This document shows positions 1 to 9,357 of a stretch of DNA of 55,204 nt, piece by piece. The notes under the pieces are model-generated. The model saw only the letters and a program-made list of their open reading frames with translations. It was not told the DNA's origin and did not search any database. Every line of letters begins with the position of its first letter. The stretch's first letter is position 1. The stretch comes from CAZSLZ01 sp964607865 (GTDB lineage Bacteria > Vulcanimicrobiota > JAJTBE01 > CAZSLZ01), in NCBI GenBank assembly GCA_964607865.1, contig CAZSLZ010000003.1, positions 1-55,204 of the forward strand. Reading direction: 5' to 3'. The translations under genes and the position numbers were made by a program.

Positions 1-1135
1 CCACTATGAAAGGATTGGTTCCCACACACCGTAACGATTGTCCTTCCCTGGAGGGATCACCGGCGGAGGTTTCTATGGATTCTCCCAGCATGAAGAATGC
101 AGCACCCTGTTCGGGGGTAAGCCTGGCCACAGCGGGTACCACATCTTTACGTCGGGTGATAAAGACCACAATATCTGCCTTTTTCAGATCAATATTATCA
201 TCGGTAAAGTCCATATCACGGCGATGGACTACCGCCCGCCCGTTGGACGTCCGGGCATAATTCAGAAAATCCACGGTTCCATCTTCGCCCACCCAGATAT
301 TTTCCAGGATCGCCCGAGAAGAAGTGGCAGCATTATAAAGCAAAGGCTGTCCCTGGGGTTCCAACCCCTCGGTTTTTATGTAAAAATTATCTTCAGTTCC
401 CAGGCAATACATGTCATGCTGTAAAATAATGACATCGTCCTGGCGAATTGTCACGCCGTCAGTTCCTGCAAGGCCATGGTGATGGCATGTGAGGGTGGTT
501 TTTCCCGTTCCCGAAAGCCCGAAAAAGATTGCCCCCTTCCGATGGGTCTTACCGTTGTTTTTAAAGTAAATCTCCTTGCTGCCCGCATGCAGCCCCAGCA
601 TACCCCTTTGCTTGGCAATATACATGGCCATTCTGAGATTGGCTTTTTTTATTTCGCCTATATAATCGGTACCCAGAACAAAAGTGGTATGAGATTTGGG
701 GTCAACCAGCACCCGGCGTTCCGTCCAGTCCGGGCAGGCTATAACCTTGATATCAGGTTTGCCACCAGTATTTTCACAATCAAACAGAGTCTGCCCCCAT
801 GCATAGGGTATCTGGGCAAACTCCCGGGGCACATAATACCTGCAGTGCAGAGTCTTTCCGTCTTTTTTGCACATTTGCCGGTCCAGCTGGATAAGGGTTC
901 TGGTTTTAAGATGCTCTATTACTTTTCTGATAAGTTTCTCCTGTTCGGGGGTGGCATCATTGTAAATAATGTCGGTAAGTTTTGCAGATCTGCTTTTAAT
1001 ATTTGAAATATAAGATGCGCTGCCAAATTCCGTGGTTCTTTCATTGTTGCTGGCCATATTTCTTAATTCATCAAAAGTGGGGTTAACAATTATTTGTTTT
1101 GCTTCAACAGGTGTTTCGAAAATATCTTTCTTCAT
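1..1135 (-). CDS. pckA: Phosphoenolpyruvate carboxykinase (ATP-type), C-terminus beyond the window
   Basis: The gene reads leftward off the window edge; about 378 N-terminal and central codons are present. It looks like an ATP-dependent PEP carboxykinase, which interconverts oxaloacetate and phosphoenolpyruvate in the cytosol using ATP. The main evidence is the kinase P-loop GLSGTGKTTL at residues 206-215. It is followed by an acidic RQDD stretch and later by VARLTPEQGAAFF, matching the family's conserved block. The first ~120 residues do not resemble the E. coli enzyme, so this is a divergent branch. The start is the ATG at 1135, with AAAGGAG six bases upstream. No partner gene lies to its right; the next gene is divergent. 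Family assignment is fairly sure. The reaction direction and nucleotide preference are inferred. Confidence 0.78.
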   Translation of the reverse strand, partial: MKKDIFETPVEAKQIIVNPTFDELRNMASNNERTTEFGSASYISNIKSRSAKLTDIIYNDATPEQEKLIRKVIEHLKTRTLIQLDRQMCKKDGKTLHCRYYVPREFAQIPYAWGQTLFDCENTGGKPDIKVIACPDWTERRVLVDPKSHTTFVLGTDYIGEIKKANLRMAMYIAKQRGMLGLHAGSKEIYFKNNGKTHRKGAIFFGLSGTGKTTLTCHHHGLAGTDGVTIRQDDVIILQHDMYCLGTEDNFYIKTEGLEPQGQPLLYNAATSSRAILENIWVGEDGTVDFLNYARTSNGRAVVHRRDMDFTDDNIDLKKADIVVFITRRKDVVPAVARLTPEQGAAFFMLGESIETSAGDPSREGQSLRCVGTNPFIV

Positions 1136-1456
1136 GCCCGGCTCCTTTCAGGAAAAAACTATGCTATTTTTACCAATTTATCACTTCTTGGGGACAATAA
1201 TTATCCCTTTCAAAAAAAACCCTTTCTTTATTTAATTAATAAGGATTTTTTTATGTTTTATCTAATACCATGATAATAATTTCTATATTTTGAATCTGTT
1301 TTAAAGAGGAATTTTCAGAGAAAAACAGAATTTTAAAGCGGGTATATGTAACATAGGAAAATATATCCGCAATTATTTTTTTCAACATTCAAGGAAGGGG
1401 GTGGCCTTAGCCACAAATAACTCTCTTTTTTGAGGAAATTTGTGTGAAAGGAGACT
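1136..1456. other. Divergent intergenic region, AT-rich
   Basis: These 321 bases separate pckA (leftward) from a secreted protein gene (rightward) and must hold both promoters. I see only AT-rich sequence. No -35/-10 pair is good enough to call, and there is no hairpin or repeat. Confidence 0.4.
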
Positions 1457-1993
1457 ATGATGAGAGGAATCGCAAAAGTCAGCCTGGCAGTATTGATGCT
1501 TTTTGCCCTGGTTGTTATGGCCAATGGGATGGCATTTGCCGAAGAGCCTGATAATGTAAATGTTCTTATTGAAGAGCAGGTACATCAGACTTATAAGGAG
1601 TATCACTATCCCCAGGGAAACCGTATGTTCTATCTTCCCCGTTGGCATGAGGTGAAATTTGATGTTCACAATGGCAAATTCTTCCTGGTCAAGTATTTAC
1701 CTCACCACAACAGATACCTGGAAAGTTCTGCTGAAGAGGATTTCAAAGCTACGGTATTTTTCTATTCACCCATGGGTGAGCTTTTCGGACAGAGAAGAAT
1801 TACCAATCTTGAAAAGAACAGATATCATTCAGTACCTCATAATGATCGCTCACCCCATTATGAAAGACTGATTGTTAAAATTCAGAATAATCAGAATTTC
1901 AACAAGGATTTCAAATTCTACGTGTTGGATCCTGTGGATCCTGTAATGGGCACACCCATGAAAAACGCAACTTTCAGAGTGATCTTTGAATAA
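1457..1993 (+). CDS. Secreted protein of unknown function, 178 aa
   Basis: I do not recognise this family. The protein starts with a clear Sec signal peptide: a short basic start, a hydrophobic core at residues 8-22, and a likely cleavage after GMAFA at residue 28. The mature part of ~150 residues is rich in His, Tyr and Asn, has no Cys, and looks like a small beta-rich soluble domain. Two ATGs occur side by side at 1457 and 1460; AAAGGAGA just upstream fits either. The gene stands alone and is followed by a good intrinsic terminator, so it is probably monocistronic. A periplasmic or surface location is inferred from the signal peptide. Confidence 0.75.
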   Translation: MMRGIAKVSLAVLMLFALVVMANGMAFAEEPDNVNVLIEEQVHQTYKEYHYPQGNRMFYLPRWHEVKFDVHNGKFFLVKYLPHHNRYLESSAEEDFKATVFFYSPMGELFGQRRITNLEKNRYHSVPHNDRSPHYERLIVKIQNNQNFNKDFKFYVLDPVDPVMGTPMKNATFRVIFE

Positions 1994-2019
1994 TTAGATT
2001 TACGAGGATTTGAACTTTT

Positions 2020-2057
2020 AAAGGGGCTGTCTCAATAGGATAGTCCCTTTTGTTTTT
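2020..2057 (+). terminator. Intrinsic terminator after the secreted protein gene
   Basis: A 12 bp stem (AAAGGGGCTGTC with GATAGTCCCTTT, two G-U pairs) closes a 7-base loop and runs into a T-rich tail. Confidence 0.8.
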
Positions 2058-2104
2058 ATCAATGAAAACCTGACCCCGCCATTTTGAGCATGAAAACCAG
2101 AGAA

Positions 2105-2123
2105 GCTTTCCTTACAGAAAAGC
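2105..2123 (-). terminator. Weak hairpin downstream of the small leftward gene
   Basis: GCTTTTC and GGAAAGC (reading leftward) form a 7 bp stem just past the stop codon at 2128. The tail is only moderately T-rich, so termination here is uncertain. Confidence 0.3.
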
Positions 2124-2127
2124 CTTT

Positions 2128-2439
2128 TTATTCCATTATTTCACTCATCATTTCTATAATACCCTGATCGACCTCATCCCTCTCCAATAACTGCCAGCGG
2201 GCAAAACCAGGCTTCAGGTTCTCGGCATACTCGCCAGCCATCAATACAGCTGCCTTCTGAGGATGATTTTTTACACTGATATATGCCCTCACCAGAGCTG
2301 CAATAGTAGCCTCCTGAAAAACCAGAAACTCATCTTCGGTTTCAACCAATGCCCTTAAATGTTTGTGGTTTTCACCGGGCGCTCCCATGCGAATAGTTTT
2401 TATATCTACATTCCTGTATGTTTTAACTTTTTTTTCCAA
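2128..2439 (-). CDS. Small cytosolic protein of unknown function, 103 aa
   Basis: I do not recognise this family. The start codon is TTG at 2439, supported by GAGGTGG four bases upstream; no ATG is available nearby. The product has no signal peptide or membrane segment and is predicted mostly alpha-helical with an acidic C-terminus. It lies 53 bases downstream of the YihY-family gene in the same direction and is probably the last gene of the envelope operon that starts with the SLBB export protein. Its role cannot be inferred from context alone. Confidence 0.65.
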   Translation of the reverse strand: MEKKVKTYRNVDIKTIRMGAPGENHKHLRALVETEDEFLVFQEATIAALVRAYISVKNHPQKAAVLMAGEYAENLKPGFARWQLLERDEVDQGIIEMMSEIME

Positions 2440-2492
2440 TTTTCCACCTCATAATAAATAACAAATATTATTCTTAACCTGGTTAATTATCC

Positions 2493-3506
2493 TCAATTGT
2501 TATTGGCCTCGGGAATGGCCTTCCCTTCTTTATTCAGAGGAGCCTCGTTGTCGTTTTCCGGGGGTGAGCAGCCCGGCTTCCCAATTTCTGGCTTTATTGG
2601 ACAACTCTGGTTTTCCCTGGTATTCAAATAGACATAGCAAAACTCCGCACCCAGCAGAAGAACTATGGAGGATATGAAAAACCATAGCATAATGCCCAGC
2701 AGGCCCCCTATGGAACCATAAACCTGTGACAGGCGGGCGATGTTACTGATATACCATATATATAGAGCTTCCAGAATTTTATAAAGTATGGTAGCCAAAA
2801 CCGCTCCGGGAAGTACATCGCCGAAGGTGAGATCCAGGTGGGGCAGAATTTTATATAACAGCAGGAAAATAACAAAAACCAGCAGGGTGGATAATCCCCA
2901 TCTTTCCAGGGAAGACCAGAAAGAAATTTCCGACAGGGATATATCTAACACGGGAATCTTTAACTTGATGAGAAAAGTTGAAATGGTGGAAATAAGCATA
3001 AAAATTATCACCACCAGAAAAAGAATAAAAATGAGGGTGAATGCCAGAATATTTCTGCTGATGACACTGCGGGAGGAATTGTTACCCCAGACCCTGTTAA
3101 TACTGTATTCCATTGCCAGAAAAATACCCCGGCCAGACCAGGTTAACAGTAAAAGCCCTAGCAAACCCACCTTGCCACGATCCTCGGCTATAGTTCTTAC
3201 ATTATCCAGAATAAGTTTGCTCTGTCCCGGAATAAGGCGGTTTACGAAATTGCTTATAGCCTGAATGGCATCGGCAGAACTGATGCTGTAACCCACCACG
3301 CTTATAACAATAAGCAGAATGGGTATCATTGAAAACATGGCAAAATAGGCGATGCCCGCCGATAAGTGAAATCCCCCGTCTTTCCCGAATTCCATAACAG
3401 TATTTTCAATTATTAAATACCAACGCCCTGTAATTCTATGCTCTCTGACGGGTTTCACCAGGGAAGCAAAAAAATCGGTTATTTTTTTAAATTGTTTCTT
3501 TCCCAT
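2493..3506 (-). CDS. YihY/virulence factor BrkB family inner-membrane protein
   Basis: A 337-residue integral membrane protein of the YihY/BrkB (UPF0761) family, typical length ~300. The family hallmark stretch (GGFHLSAGIAYFAMFSMIP) is at about residues 45-63 and is followed by about five further hydrophobic segments. The C-terminal ~45 residues are a polar tail rich in Pro, Glu and Asn, absent from most family members. The family was once called ribonuclease BN, but that assignment was withdrawn, and its real function is unknown. Its ATG at 3506 lies two bases after the stop of the SLBB export gene, so translation is likely coupled. Confidence 0.88.
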   Translation of the reverse strand: MGKKQFKKITDFFASLVKPVREHRITGRWYLIIENTVMEFGKDGGFHLSAGIAYFAMFSMIPILLIVISVVGYSISSADAIQAISNFVNRLIPGQSKLILDNVRTIAEDRGKVGLLGLLLLTWSGRGIFLAMEYSINRVWGNNSSRSVISRNILAFTLIFILFLVVIIFMLISTISTFLIKLKIPVLDISLSEISFWSSLERWGLSTLLVFVIFLLLYKILPHLDLTFGDVLPGAVLATILYKILEALYIWYISNIARLSQVYGSIGGLLGIMLWFFISSIVLLLGAEFCYVYLNTRENQSCPIKPEIGKPGCSPPENDNEAPLNKEGKAIPEANNN

Positions 3507-3508
3507 TT

Positions 3509-5188
3509 CTAATCTTTAAACAGCTGAAGTATTACAATGAGATCCGTTATCTGTTGGACCACATCCTTATAGGAAATAATCTCTGAGTAAGGCAAATATA
3601 TAACGTCGCCGGGATTAAGTTCGAAGTCCTGGGCATTACCGGTCAATATTGAACGTAAATCGACAGTTCTCACCACAGTTTCGCCATTGAAATTGGATAC
3701 CACCCTGGTCTGCCTCATTCTTGCCCTGCGGGTGGGGCCTCCCGCCATTGCCACATACTCTTTCAGAGTATTGCCCACATTATAACGATAAGCGCCCGGC
3801 GCCCTGATTTCACCCACCATATATACATTGGTCCGTTCTGCGGGAACCACAAATACATCGCCGGCTTCAAGACAGACATTCTGAGACTCGTCGTCTTCAT
3901 TAAGCAGCCTGTTCAAATCAACATGGATAATTTTTCGCAGGCCCTCGCCAACGGGACGTTCAATTCTTGCCCGGTTCAAATCAGCCTGGGCGGTAGGGCC
4001 GCCGAGTGCCACCACCAGGTCTTTAACCGTTTCCCCTTCTCTTAACTCATATTGTCCCATCTTCATCAATTCCTGCTGCCCTGTCAGGCTGTTGGTGAGT
4101 TTATCAAAAAGCTGGGTTCCTTCCAGTTCCCCAATAACGGTAATTTTCTTTAAAAATATTGAAAGTTTTGGTAAAAAAACCACATCTCCATCAGCCAGAA
4201 CAACATTTTCAGGGCTTTCCGGGTTGTTTACAACTTCTCTTAAATTAATATGCAACAGTTTCAACGATTTATCAGCTTCCAGCCTGGTAATCTTGGTTTC
4301 ATCCAGTTTAGCCCTGTTACCCGGCTCTACCATTTTCACCAGATCCAGTAAAGTTTCCCCTTCTACCAGTTCAAAAGGCCCGGTTCGTTTAAAGAAACCT
4401 TCCACGGAAACTCTTTCCTGCATCAGGGGAACGTGAACCACATCGCCTTTTCTCAGGGGGACATTCTCCTCCTCATCAGCCAGGAAAAACCAAGTAAACA
4501 GATCAATTCTCTGTTTTGTTTCGTTTCTGAGGTTCTTCAATACCACATTTCTTAAAGATGCCCCATTTTTGAGCCCCTCGGCAAGGCCAATGGCATCGCA
4601 GGCGCCCACGGTTGGATTCACCACATAGGTTCCAGGATTAACCACCTCGCCCAGTATTTCCACCTGGAATGTTCTCAACTTGGTTAACTGGACTTCAACC
4701 TTGGTATTTTTATAGTATTTTGAAATAACAGAAAATATCTTTTGTTGAGCCTGCTCAAGGGTAAGGCCTTCAACATGGATAGGCCCGGCAGGGGCAAGAA
4801 AAACAGTACCGTTGGGCTGAACCGACACCGGGTTATTCTGGGAAACTCCCCCATAAAATAAAATGTTGAAATTATCTCCCGGCCCTAGTTCATAGGTAGC
4901 AGGGTCTATATGAGAAACATCGGATTTTGCCATAATGTCGTCGGCAGTAGGGAATTGCACCTCGTCCAGTTCCTCATCAGATGAAGCGGGGGCTGCAGCT
5001 GAGGGTTTACCTCCGCCTTCGGCAGGCGCCATATTACCTTTCACTGAGGGAACATCAAACATGTCACCCCGCAAATTGCTTCTCATAAGCCTTTCACTGG
5101 CTTCCATCTCGAACTCCTGGCCATGTACAGTCACAGTAAACCCGAGTATTACGCAAAAAATTAATAAAATAAAGGAAATTTTCTTCAT
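3509..5188 (-). CDS. SLBB-domain polysaccharide export protein (Wza-like)
   Basis: An exported protein of the outer-membrane polysaccharide export family. After a signal peptide (MKKISF... to VHGQ) comes a polysaccharide-export domain, beginning TYELGPGDNFNILFYGG and containing VEVQL. It is followed by several SLBB (ferredoxin-like) repeats, each opening with a VxGEVxxPGxY-type strand, e.g. VEILGEVVNPGTYVV and VYMVGEIRAPGAYRY. E. coli Wza has fewer SLBB repeats; this 559 aa protein has about four. No lipobox Cys is present. The ATG at 5188 starts directly at the signal peptide. Upstream in-frame ATGs at 5209 (AAGGG six bases upstream) and 5239 are possible alternatives. No glycosyltransferase or Wzc-like gene lies next to it, so the exported polymer is unknown. 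Confidence 0.87.
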   Translation of the reverse strand: MKKISFILLIFCVILGFTVTVHGQEFEMEASERLMRSNLRGDMFDVPSVKGNMAPAEGGGKPSAAAPASSDEELDEVQFPTADDIMAKSDVSHIDPATYELGPGDNFNILFYGGVSQNNPVSVQPNGTVFLAPAGPIHVEGLTLEQAQQKIFSVISKYYKNTKVEVQLTKLRTFQVEILGEVVNPGTYVVNPTVGACDAIGLAEGLKNGASLRNVVLKNLRNETKQRIDLFTWFFLADEEENVPLRKGDVVHVPLMQERVSVEGFFKRTGPFELVEGETLLDLVKMVEPGNRAKLDETKITRLEADKSLKLLHINLREVVNNPESPENVVLADGDVVFLPKLSIFLKKITVIGELEGTQLFDKLTNSLTGQQELMKMGQYELREGETVKDLVVALGGPTAQADLNRARIERPVGEGLRKIIHVDLNRLLNEDDESQNVCLEAGDVFVVPAERTNVYMVGEIRAPGAYRYNVGNTLKEYVAMAGGPTRRARMRQTRVVSNFNGETVVRTVDLRSILTGNAQDFELNPGDVIYLPYSEIISYKDVVQQITDLIVILQLFKD

Positions 5189-5335
5189 TATTTTCTCACC
5201 ATAAATCATTTTTAGCCCTTCTTCTTCCATTTTGCTCATTTCCCTTTAACCGCAGGGGGTTGAATTGGCAAAATGTGTTATTAAGTTAAGGAGCAAAGGA
5301 ATCTATTTTTATTCGGTGAAGAAATTAAAAAAACT

Positions 5336-5340
5336 GGAGG
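5336..5340 (+). promoter_or_regulatory. Ribosome binding site that selects the TTG at 5347
   Basis: GGAGG abuts a TTG at 5341 (spacing zero, too close) and lies six bases before a second in-frame TTG at 5347, so 5347 is the likelier start. Confidence 0.65.
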
Positions 5341-5346
5341 TTGAAA

Positions 5347-7461
5347 TTGATTACTGAAGATGCAGTTATAGAAAAAATGTTAAACCCGGCTTCTTTTGCC
5401 GTTGTCGGCGCATCGGCGCGCCCCGGCAGCCTGGGTAACATGCTCATGAAAAAGGTTACCGGTTTTGATTACAAGGGAAAAATTTATCCCATAAACCCAA
5501 AAACCCCCGAGATTGAAGGTATCAAGGCATACCCTTCTGTAATGGATGTGCCCGGTGAAATCGATACCGCTGTACTCTGCGTTCCCGGCCGGTTTGTTAT
5601 AGATGTTGTAAAACAACTTGGGAAAAAGGGAGTCAGATCCTGCATTATAATATCAGCAGGGTTCAAGGAAATTGGCCCCGAGGGAGTTCAACGGGAAAAA
5701 GAGTTAAAAAAGATAGCCAGGGATTTAAACATAAGAATCATTGGCCCTAATTGTTTCGGAATAATAAACGGTAAGGAAAAAACTTCTCTTGACTGCACTT
5801 TTGCCCGAAATTTCTGCAACAGAGGCAAAATCGGTTTTATTTCCCAGAGCGGGGCACTGGGGGCAGCAGTTAACGAAGACCTGCGGCGAACCACTATGGG
5901 CTTGTCATATTTTATCAGCCTGGGCAACCGCATCGATTTCAACGAAAACGAAGCGTTGGAATACCTAGCCCAGGACCCTGAAACAAAGGTGATAATGGTT
6001 TATCTGGAAAACTTTGCCAACCCCCTGAAATTTCTGGAAATCGCCAGAAAGGTTACTCCTGAAAAACCCATTATTGCCATAAAGGCGGGACGGGGTGAAA
6101 AAGCTGCCAAAGCTGTGGCTTCCCATACCGGCTCATTGGCGCAATCCGATTCCATGATTGACGCATTGATGAAAAAAGCCGGTGTTGTGAGAGTTTTCTC
6201 AGTGGATGAAATGATTATGGCCGCAAAGGCAATGTATGCGGAGATAATACCCCGCAAGCAAGACCTGGCAATAATAACCAACGCCGGTGGTTTCGGGGTG
6301 TTATCTATAGATAAAGCTGAGGAGTTAGGAATAAGACTTGCCAGTTTAAATGAAAAAACCGTGAAATTTCTGAAAGAGAATTTACCCGAAGAAGCTTCCT
6401 GCCATAACCCTGTGGACTTATTGGGTACCGCCACCGATAAGGAATATGCAGTTGCCCTGGAAGGTGTGCTGAGAGATCCCGATGTGGGAGGAATAGTTTA
6501 CAATTTTGGCCCGCCTGTGATGCAGAAGGCTGCCCCCATAGCTCAATGCGCGGTAGATCTGGCAAGAAAATATCCCGGCCGGTTGATTTTATCAATCTAT
6601 ATGAACCGGCGCCGTGTAATGTGGCCCTTTGAGGAAGCAAAAGATGTTTACATAGCCCAGTATGATTACCCTGAGGACGCGGTATTTGGTTACAGCAAGT
6701 TGATGGAATACGCCAGAGCCCGCAGGATTGTGCGGGAACAACCGGCACAATTGGATGTGGGCCGGGAAAAAGTCAGAAAAATTCTTGATGATGCTGAGAG
6801 AGAAGGCAAAAAACAACTCGATTTTGATGAAGCTGAAGAGATTTTGAAAATATACGGAATTCCCGTGGCTTCATCGGCAATCGTCAGGGAGCTGGACCAG
6901 CTTGAAACGCAGTCGGGTCACATTCGTTTTCCCGTGGCGGTAAAACCGTTATGGGGCGGAATTGTTCACAAAACCGAAATGAATGCTGTAAGGATAGGAA
7001 TCAAGGACAAGGTGGAGTTAGCCCTGGCTTTACGGGAGATATCCAAAGGTATAGAAGAAATTACCGGCGAGAAATATACCCGCGGTTTTGTGGTTCAGGA
7101 GATGGCCCGGGGAGACCGGGAAATCATAATGGGTTTTTCCCGCCAGGCCGGCGATGTGCCCACCCTTATATTCGGGCTGGGCGGAATATTCGTGGAAGCT
7201 CTGAAAGACGTTTCCATAGCCATACCTCCCATAACCAGGAACGAAGCCAGAGAAATGATACAAAGCATTAAAAGCTATCCTCTGCTGAAAGGTTTCCGTG
7301 GCAAACCCGGGATAGATCTGGAAAGTCTGGCAGAAACCCTGGTCCGCATCTCCCATTTGGCAAATGATTTTCCCAGAATCAGGGAAATGGATATGAACCC
7401 CTTTATTGCCTCGGCAAAAAAAGGCGAATCGCTGGCAGTTGATGTGAGGATGATACTATAG
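5347..7461 (+). CDS. Acetate-CoA ligase (ADP-forming), fused alpha and beta subunits
   Basis: A 704-residue enzyme that converts an acyl-CoA (typically acetyl-CoA) with ADP and phosphate to the acid, CoA and ATP, giving ATP in fermentation. It has a CoA-binding Rossmann domain (residues ~10-130, with VGASARPGSLG), the succinyl-CoA-synthetase-like domains (SQSGALG), and the phospho-histidine motif SHTGSLA with His260. A C-terminal ATP-grasp (beta) domain lies at ~480-704. Some organisms, such as Pyrococcus, keep alpha and beta as separate genes; here they are one chain, as in many bacteria and protists. The TTG start at 5347 is chosen from the spacing of GGAGG. A DUF58 gene follows after 17 bases. 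Substrate preference (acetyl-CoA or other acyl-CoAs) is not visible. Confidence 0.92.
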   Translation: MITEDAVIEKMLNPASFAVVGASARPGSLGNMLMKKVTGFDYKGKIYPINPKTPEIEGIKAYPSVMDVPGEIDTAVLCVPGRFVIDVVKQLGKKGVRSCIIISAGFKEIGPEGVQREKELKKIARDLNIRIIGPNCFGIINGKEKTSLDCTFARNFCNRGKIGFISQSGALGAAVNEDLRRTTMGLSYFISLGNRIDFNENEALEYLAQDPETKVIMVYLENFANPLKFLEIARKVTPEKPIIAIKAGRGEKAAKAVASHTGSLAQSDSMIDALMKKAGVVRVFSVDEMIMAAKAMYAEIIPRKQDLAIITNAGGFGVLSIDKAEELGIRLASLNEKTVKFLKENLPEEASCHNPVDLLGTATDKEYAVALEGVLRDPDVGGIVYNFGPPVMQKAAPIAQCAVDLARKYPGRLILSIYMNRRRVMWPFEEAKDVYIAQYDYPEDAVFGYSKLMEYARARRIVREQPAQLDVGREKVRKILDDAEREGKKQLDFDEAEEILKIYGIPVASSAIVRELDQLETQSGHIRFPVAVKPLWGGIVHKTEMNAVRIGIKDKVELALALREISKGIEEITGEKYTRGFVVQEMARGDREIIMGFSRQAGDVPTLIFGLGGIFVEALKDVSIAIPPITRNEAREMIQSIKSYPLLKGFRGKPGIDLESLAETLVRISHLANDFPRIREMDMNPFIASAKKGESLAVDVRMIL

Positions 7462-7478
7462 TATTGAGGAAATAGAAG

Positions 7479-8789
7479 TTGTTTTTTGAAAAAAAAACCA
7501 TATTTTATGCATTATTGGGAATGCTTGTAATAGCCACCCTGGGTTTTTTTATTGATTCGGTTCTCATTTTTTTTATTTACAACTTATTGCTTTTCAGTAT
7601 TTTTACCCTGGATTTTACCAGAACGCCCAGAAAAGAGACAATTAAAGTTACCCGCCAACTGGATGACAAGCTGTCACTGGGTATAGACAATAAAATTACC
7701 ATTATTGTAACAAACAACTCCAACACCAGGGTTAAAATAGATGTCAGGGACTGGTATCCTTATGATTTCAGGATCAGCCAGAAAGTTTTGTCCTGCATGG
7801 CGGATGCCCGGTCTGAAAAAAAGTTGAGTTATAAAGTTACTCCTTTAAAAAGAGGAAAATATAAATTTGGAAATATAGCGGTTCGGGTTCATGGTATTCT
7901 GGGCCTGGTTGGCCGTCAATTCAAAATTAATGGGGAAAAGGAAATACGAGTCTATCCCAATATCAGGGATATTTCTTCTTATCTTTTATTGGCCCGCAGG
8001 GGCAGGCTTACCGAGGTGGGGTTGAAACGTTCCCGCATTTATGGAATGGGAACCGAATTTGAATATCTGAAAGAATACCAGCCCGATGATGAATACCGAA
8101 AAATAAACTGGAAAGCCACTGCCCGGCGGAACAGATTAATTACCTCCCAATATGAAATTGAAAGAAGCCAGAATATTTTCATAGTTATTGAAGCCGGCCG
8201 AATGATGACTTCCAGGGTTGACGGAATAGCCAAATTTGATTATGCCCTGAATGCAGCTTTAATGCTGTCTTACATCGCAATGGACCGTGGCGACAACGTG
8301 GGCCTGATGGTTTTTGATGAGGATGTAAAGGCCTACCTGCCTCCCGGCAAGGGAAAAAAACAATTAAGGCTGATTGTGGAAGCATTGTATAATCAGCATC
8401 CCTCTCTGGTGGAACCCGATTACGGCAGGGCCATAAGATATCTGTCCTTGAAAAACCGGAAGCGGAGCCTGGTGGTGTTTTTTACGGATCTAATCGACGA
8501 GGATGTTTCAAAAGCAATCGTTCTATACACCCGCACCTTATACCCCAAGCACCTTCCTTTATGTGTGGCTATCGCTGACCCAAAAGTGGAAGAAGAAACC
8601 CTGGGGAACACTGATACTATAAGGGAGGTGTACAGCAAGGCTGTGGCAGAGGAATTATTACAACAGAGAGAACAGGTGAAAATTGCCTTGCAGAAAGGCG
8701 GAGTGTTAACGCTGGATACCATGCCCAAAAACCTGACTCCATTTTTAATTTCCCGATACCTGGAAGTCAAAGCCAAAAACCGTTTATAA
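7479..8789 (+). CDS. DUF58 (vWA-like) membrane-anchored protein
   Basis: A 436-residue protein with two hydrophobic helices at residues ~8-43, then a beta-rich region and the DUF58 core. The core has the signature GxGxEFxxLxxYxxGDxxRxIxWxxTAR, seen here as GMGTEFEYLKEYQPDDEYR followed by INWKATAR around residues 189-216. DUF58 proteins usually pair with a MoxR-type AAA+ ATPase, but none is in this window. The start codon is TTG with GAGG upstream. It lies 17 bases after the acetate-CoA ligase, so the two are probably co-transcribed. A role in envelope or protein-complex maturation is only an inference from the family. Confidence 0.88.
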   Translation: MFFEKKTIFYALLGMLVIATLGFFIDSVLIFFIYNLLLFSIFTLDFTRTPRKETIKVTRQLDDKLSLGIDNKITIIVTNNSNTRVKIDVRDWYPYDFRISQKVLSCMADARSEKKLSYKVTPLKRGKYKFGNIAVRVHGILGLVGRQFKINGEKEIRVYPNIRDISSYLLLARRGRLTEVGLKRSRIYGMGTEFEYLKEYQPDDEYRKINWKATARRNRLITSQYEIERSQNIFIVIEAGRMMTSRVDGIAKFDYALNAALMLSYIAMDRGDNVGLMVFDEDVKAYLPPGKGKKQLRLIVEALYNQHPSLVEPDYGRAIRYLSLKNRKRSLVVFFTDLIDEDVSKAIVLYTRTLYPKHLPLCVAIADPKVEEETLGNTDTIREVYSKAVAEELLQQREQVKIALQKGGVLTLDTMPKNLTPFLISRYLEVKAKNRL

Positions 8790-8936
8790 TATTTTATATT
8801 GGAATTTCATTTTACCAATAAGTGTTTTGTAAACAACTTTGAATAAATTATCCGAATAAGGATTTTTTGCAAATATTTCGAATATCATAATAAGTTGTTA
8901 TTTATTAAAAATATTCAGAGAAGGAAGGAACAGGTT

Positions 8937-9350
8937 GTGGAGAATAAAAAGCCCGATTTGAAAGCGCTTCTGTGCTGTAAGGATGTATTAAAGAACAGCA
9001 GAAACCCCTCGGTTATTTCGATTATTAATATTTTCAATGAATTAAGGGTGAGTAAATTTCCTCTTAATATTGAAACTATCTGCCTGGTGGCAATTTATGG
9101 CGGGGCTGCCGGTGAGTTCAAGCACAGGTTTGAGATTTACGAAAAAGATCAGAAAATCGGCGGAACTCCTGATGAAACTTTTTTTCTTGAAAACCGTAAT
9201 TCAATTTTTCATGTCATTGCCTATATTGACGGCCTGGGAGTTGCAGAGCCCAAGCACTTTGTTATCAGATCCTTAATTGACGGGGAAGTTGACGGGGAAA
9301 CCACCCTGGGTATATTCAAACCCTTCAGGCCCGAGGAATCGGAAGACTGA
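8937..9350 (+). CDS. Small DUF6941-like protein, 137 aa
   Basis: A soluble protein of mixed alpha/beta character. It opens with PDLKALLCCKDVL and has a central IYGGAAGEFKHRFEIYE stretch. This layout resembles the DUF6941 family of unknown function (a short beta-sandwich-like domain), but the match is by eye. The open frame extends back to a TTG at 8895; the GTG at 8937 is preferred because GGAAGG ends eight bases upstream. It lies 147 bases after the DUF58 gene and seven bases before coaE. Nothing in the sequence suggests an enzyme active site. Confidence 0.6.
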   Translation: MENKKPDLKALLCCKDVLKNSRNPSVISIINIFNELRVSKFPLNIETICLVAIYGGAAGEFKHRFEIYEKDQKIGGTPDETFFLENRNSIFHVIAYIDGLGVAEPKHFVIRSLIDGEVDGETTLGIFKPFRPEESED

Positions 9351-9357
9351 ATAACAA

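Noticed and set aside
6..1235. Rightward ORFs over the pckA region (84, 128, 176 and 67 aa)
   Set aside because: They run opposite to the intact PEP carboxykinase frame, show no family motif, and their translations look random.
1136..1456. Clear promoters for pckA and the secreted protein gene
   Set aside because: No -35/-10 pair with acceptable spacing could be picked out with confidence in this AT-rich stretch.
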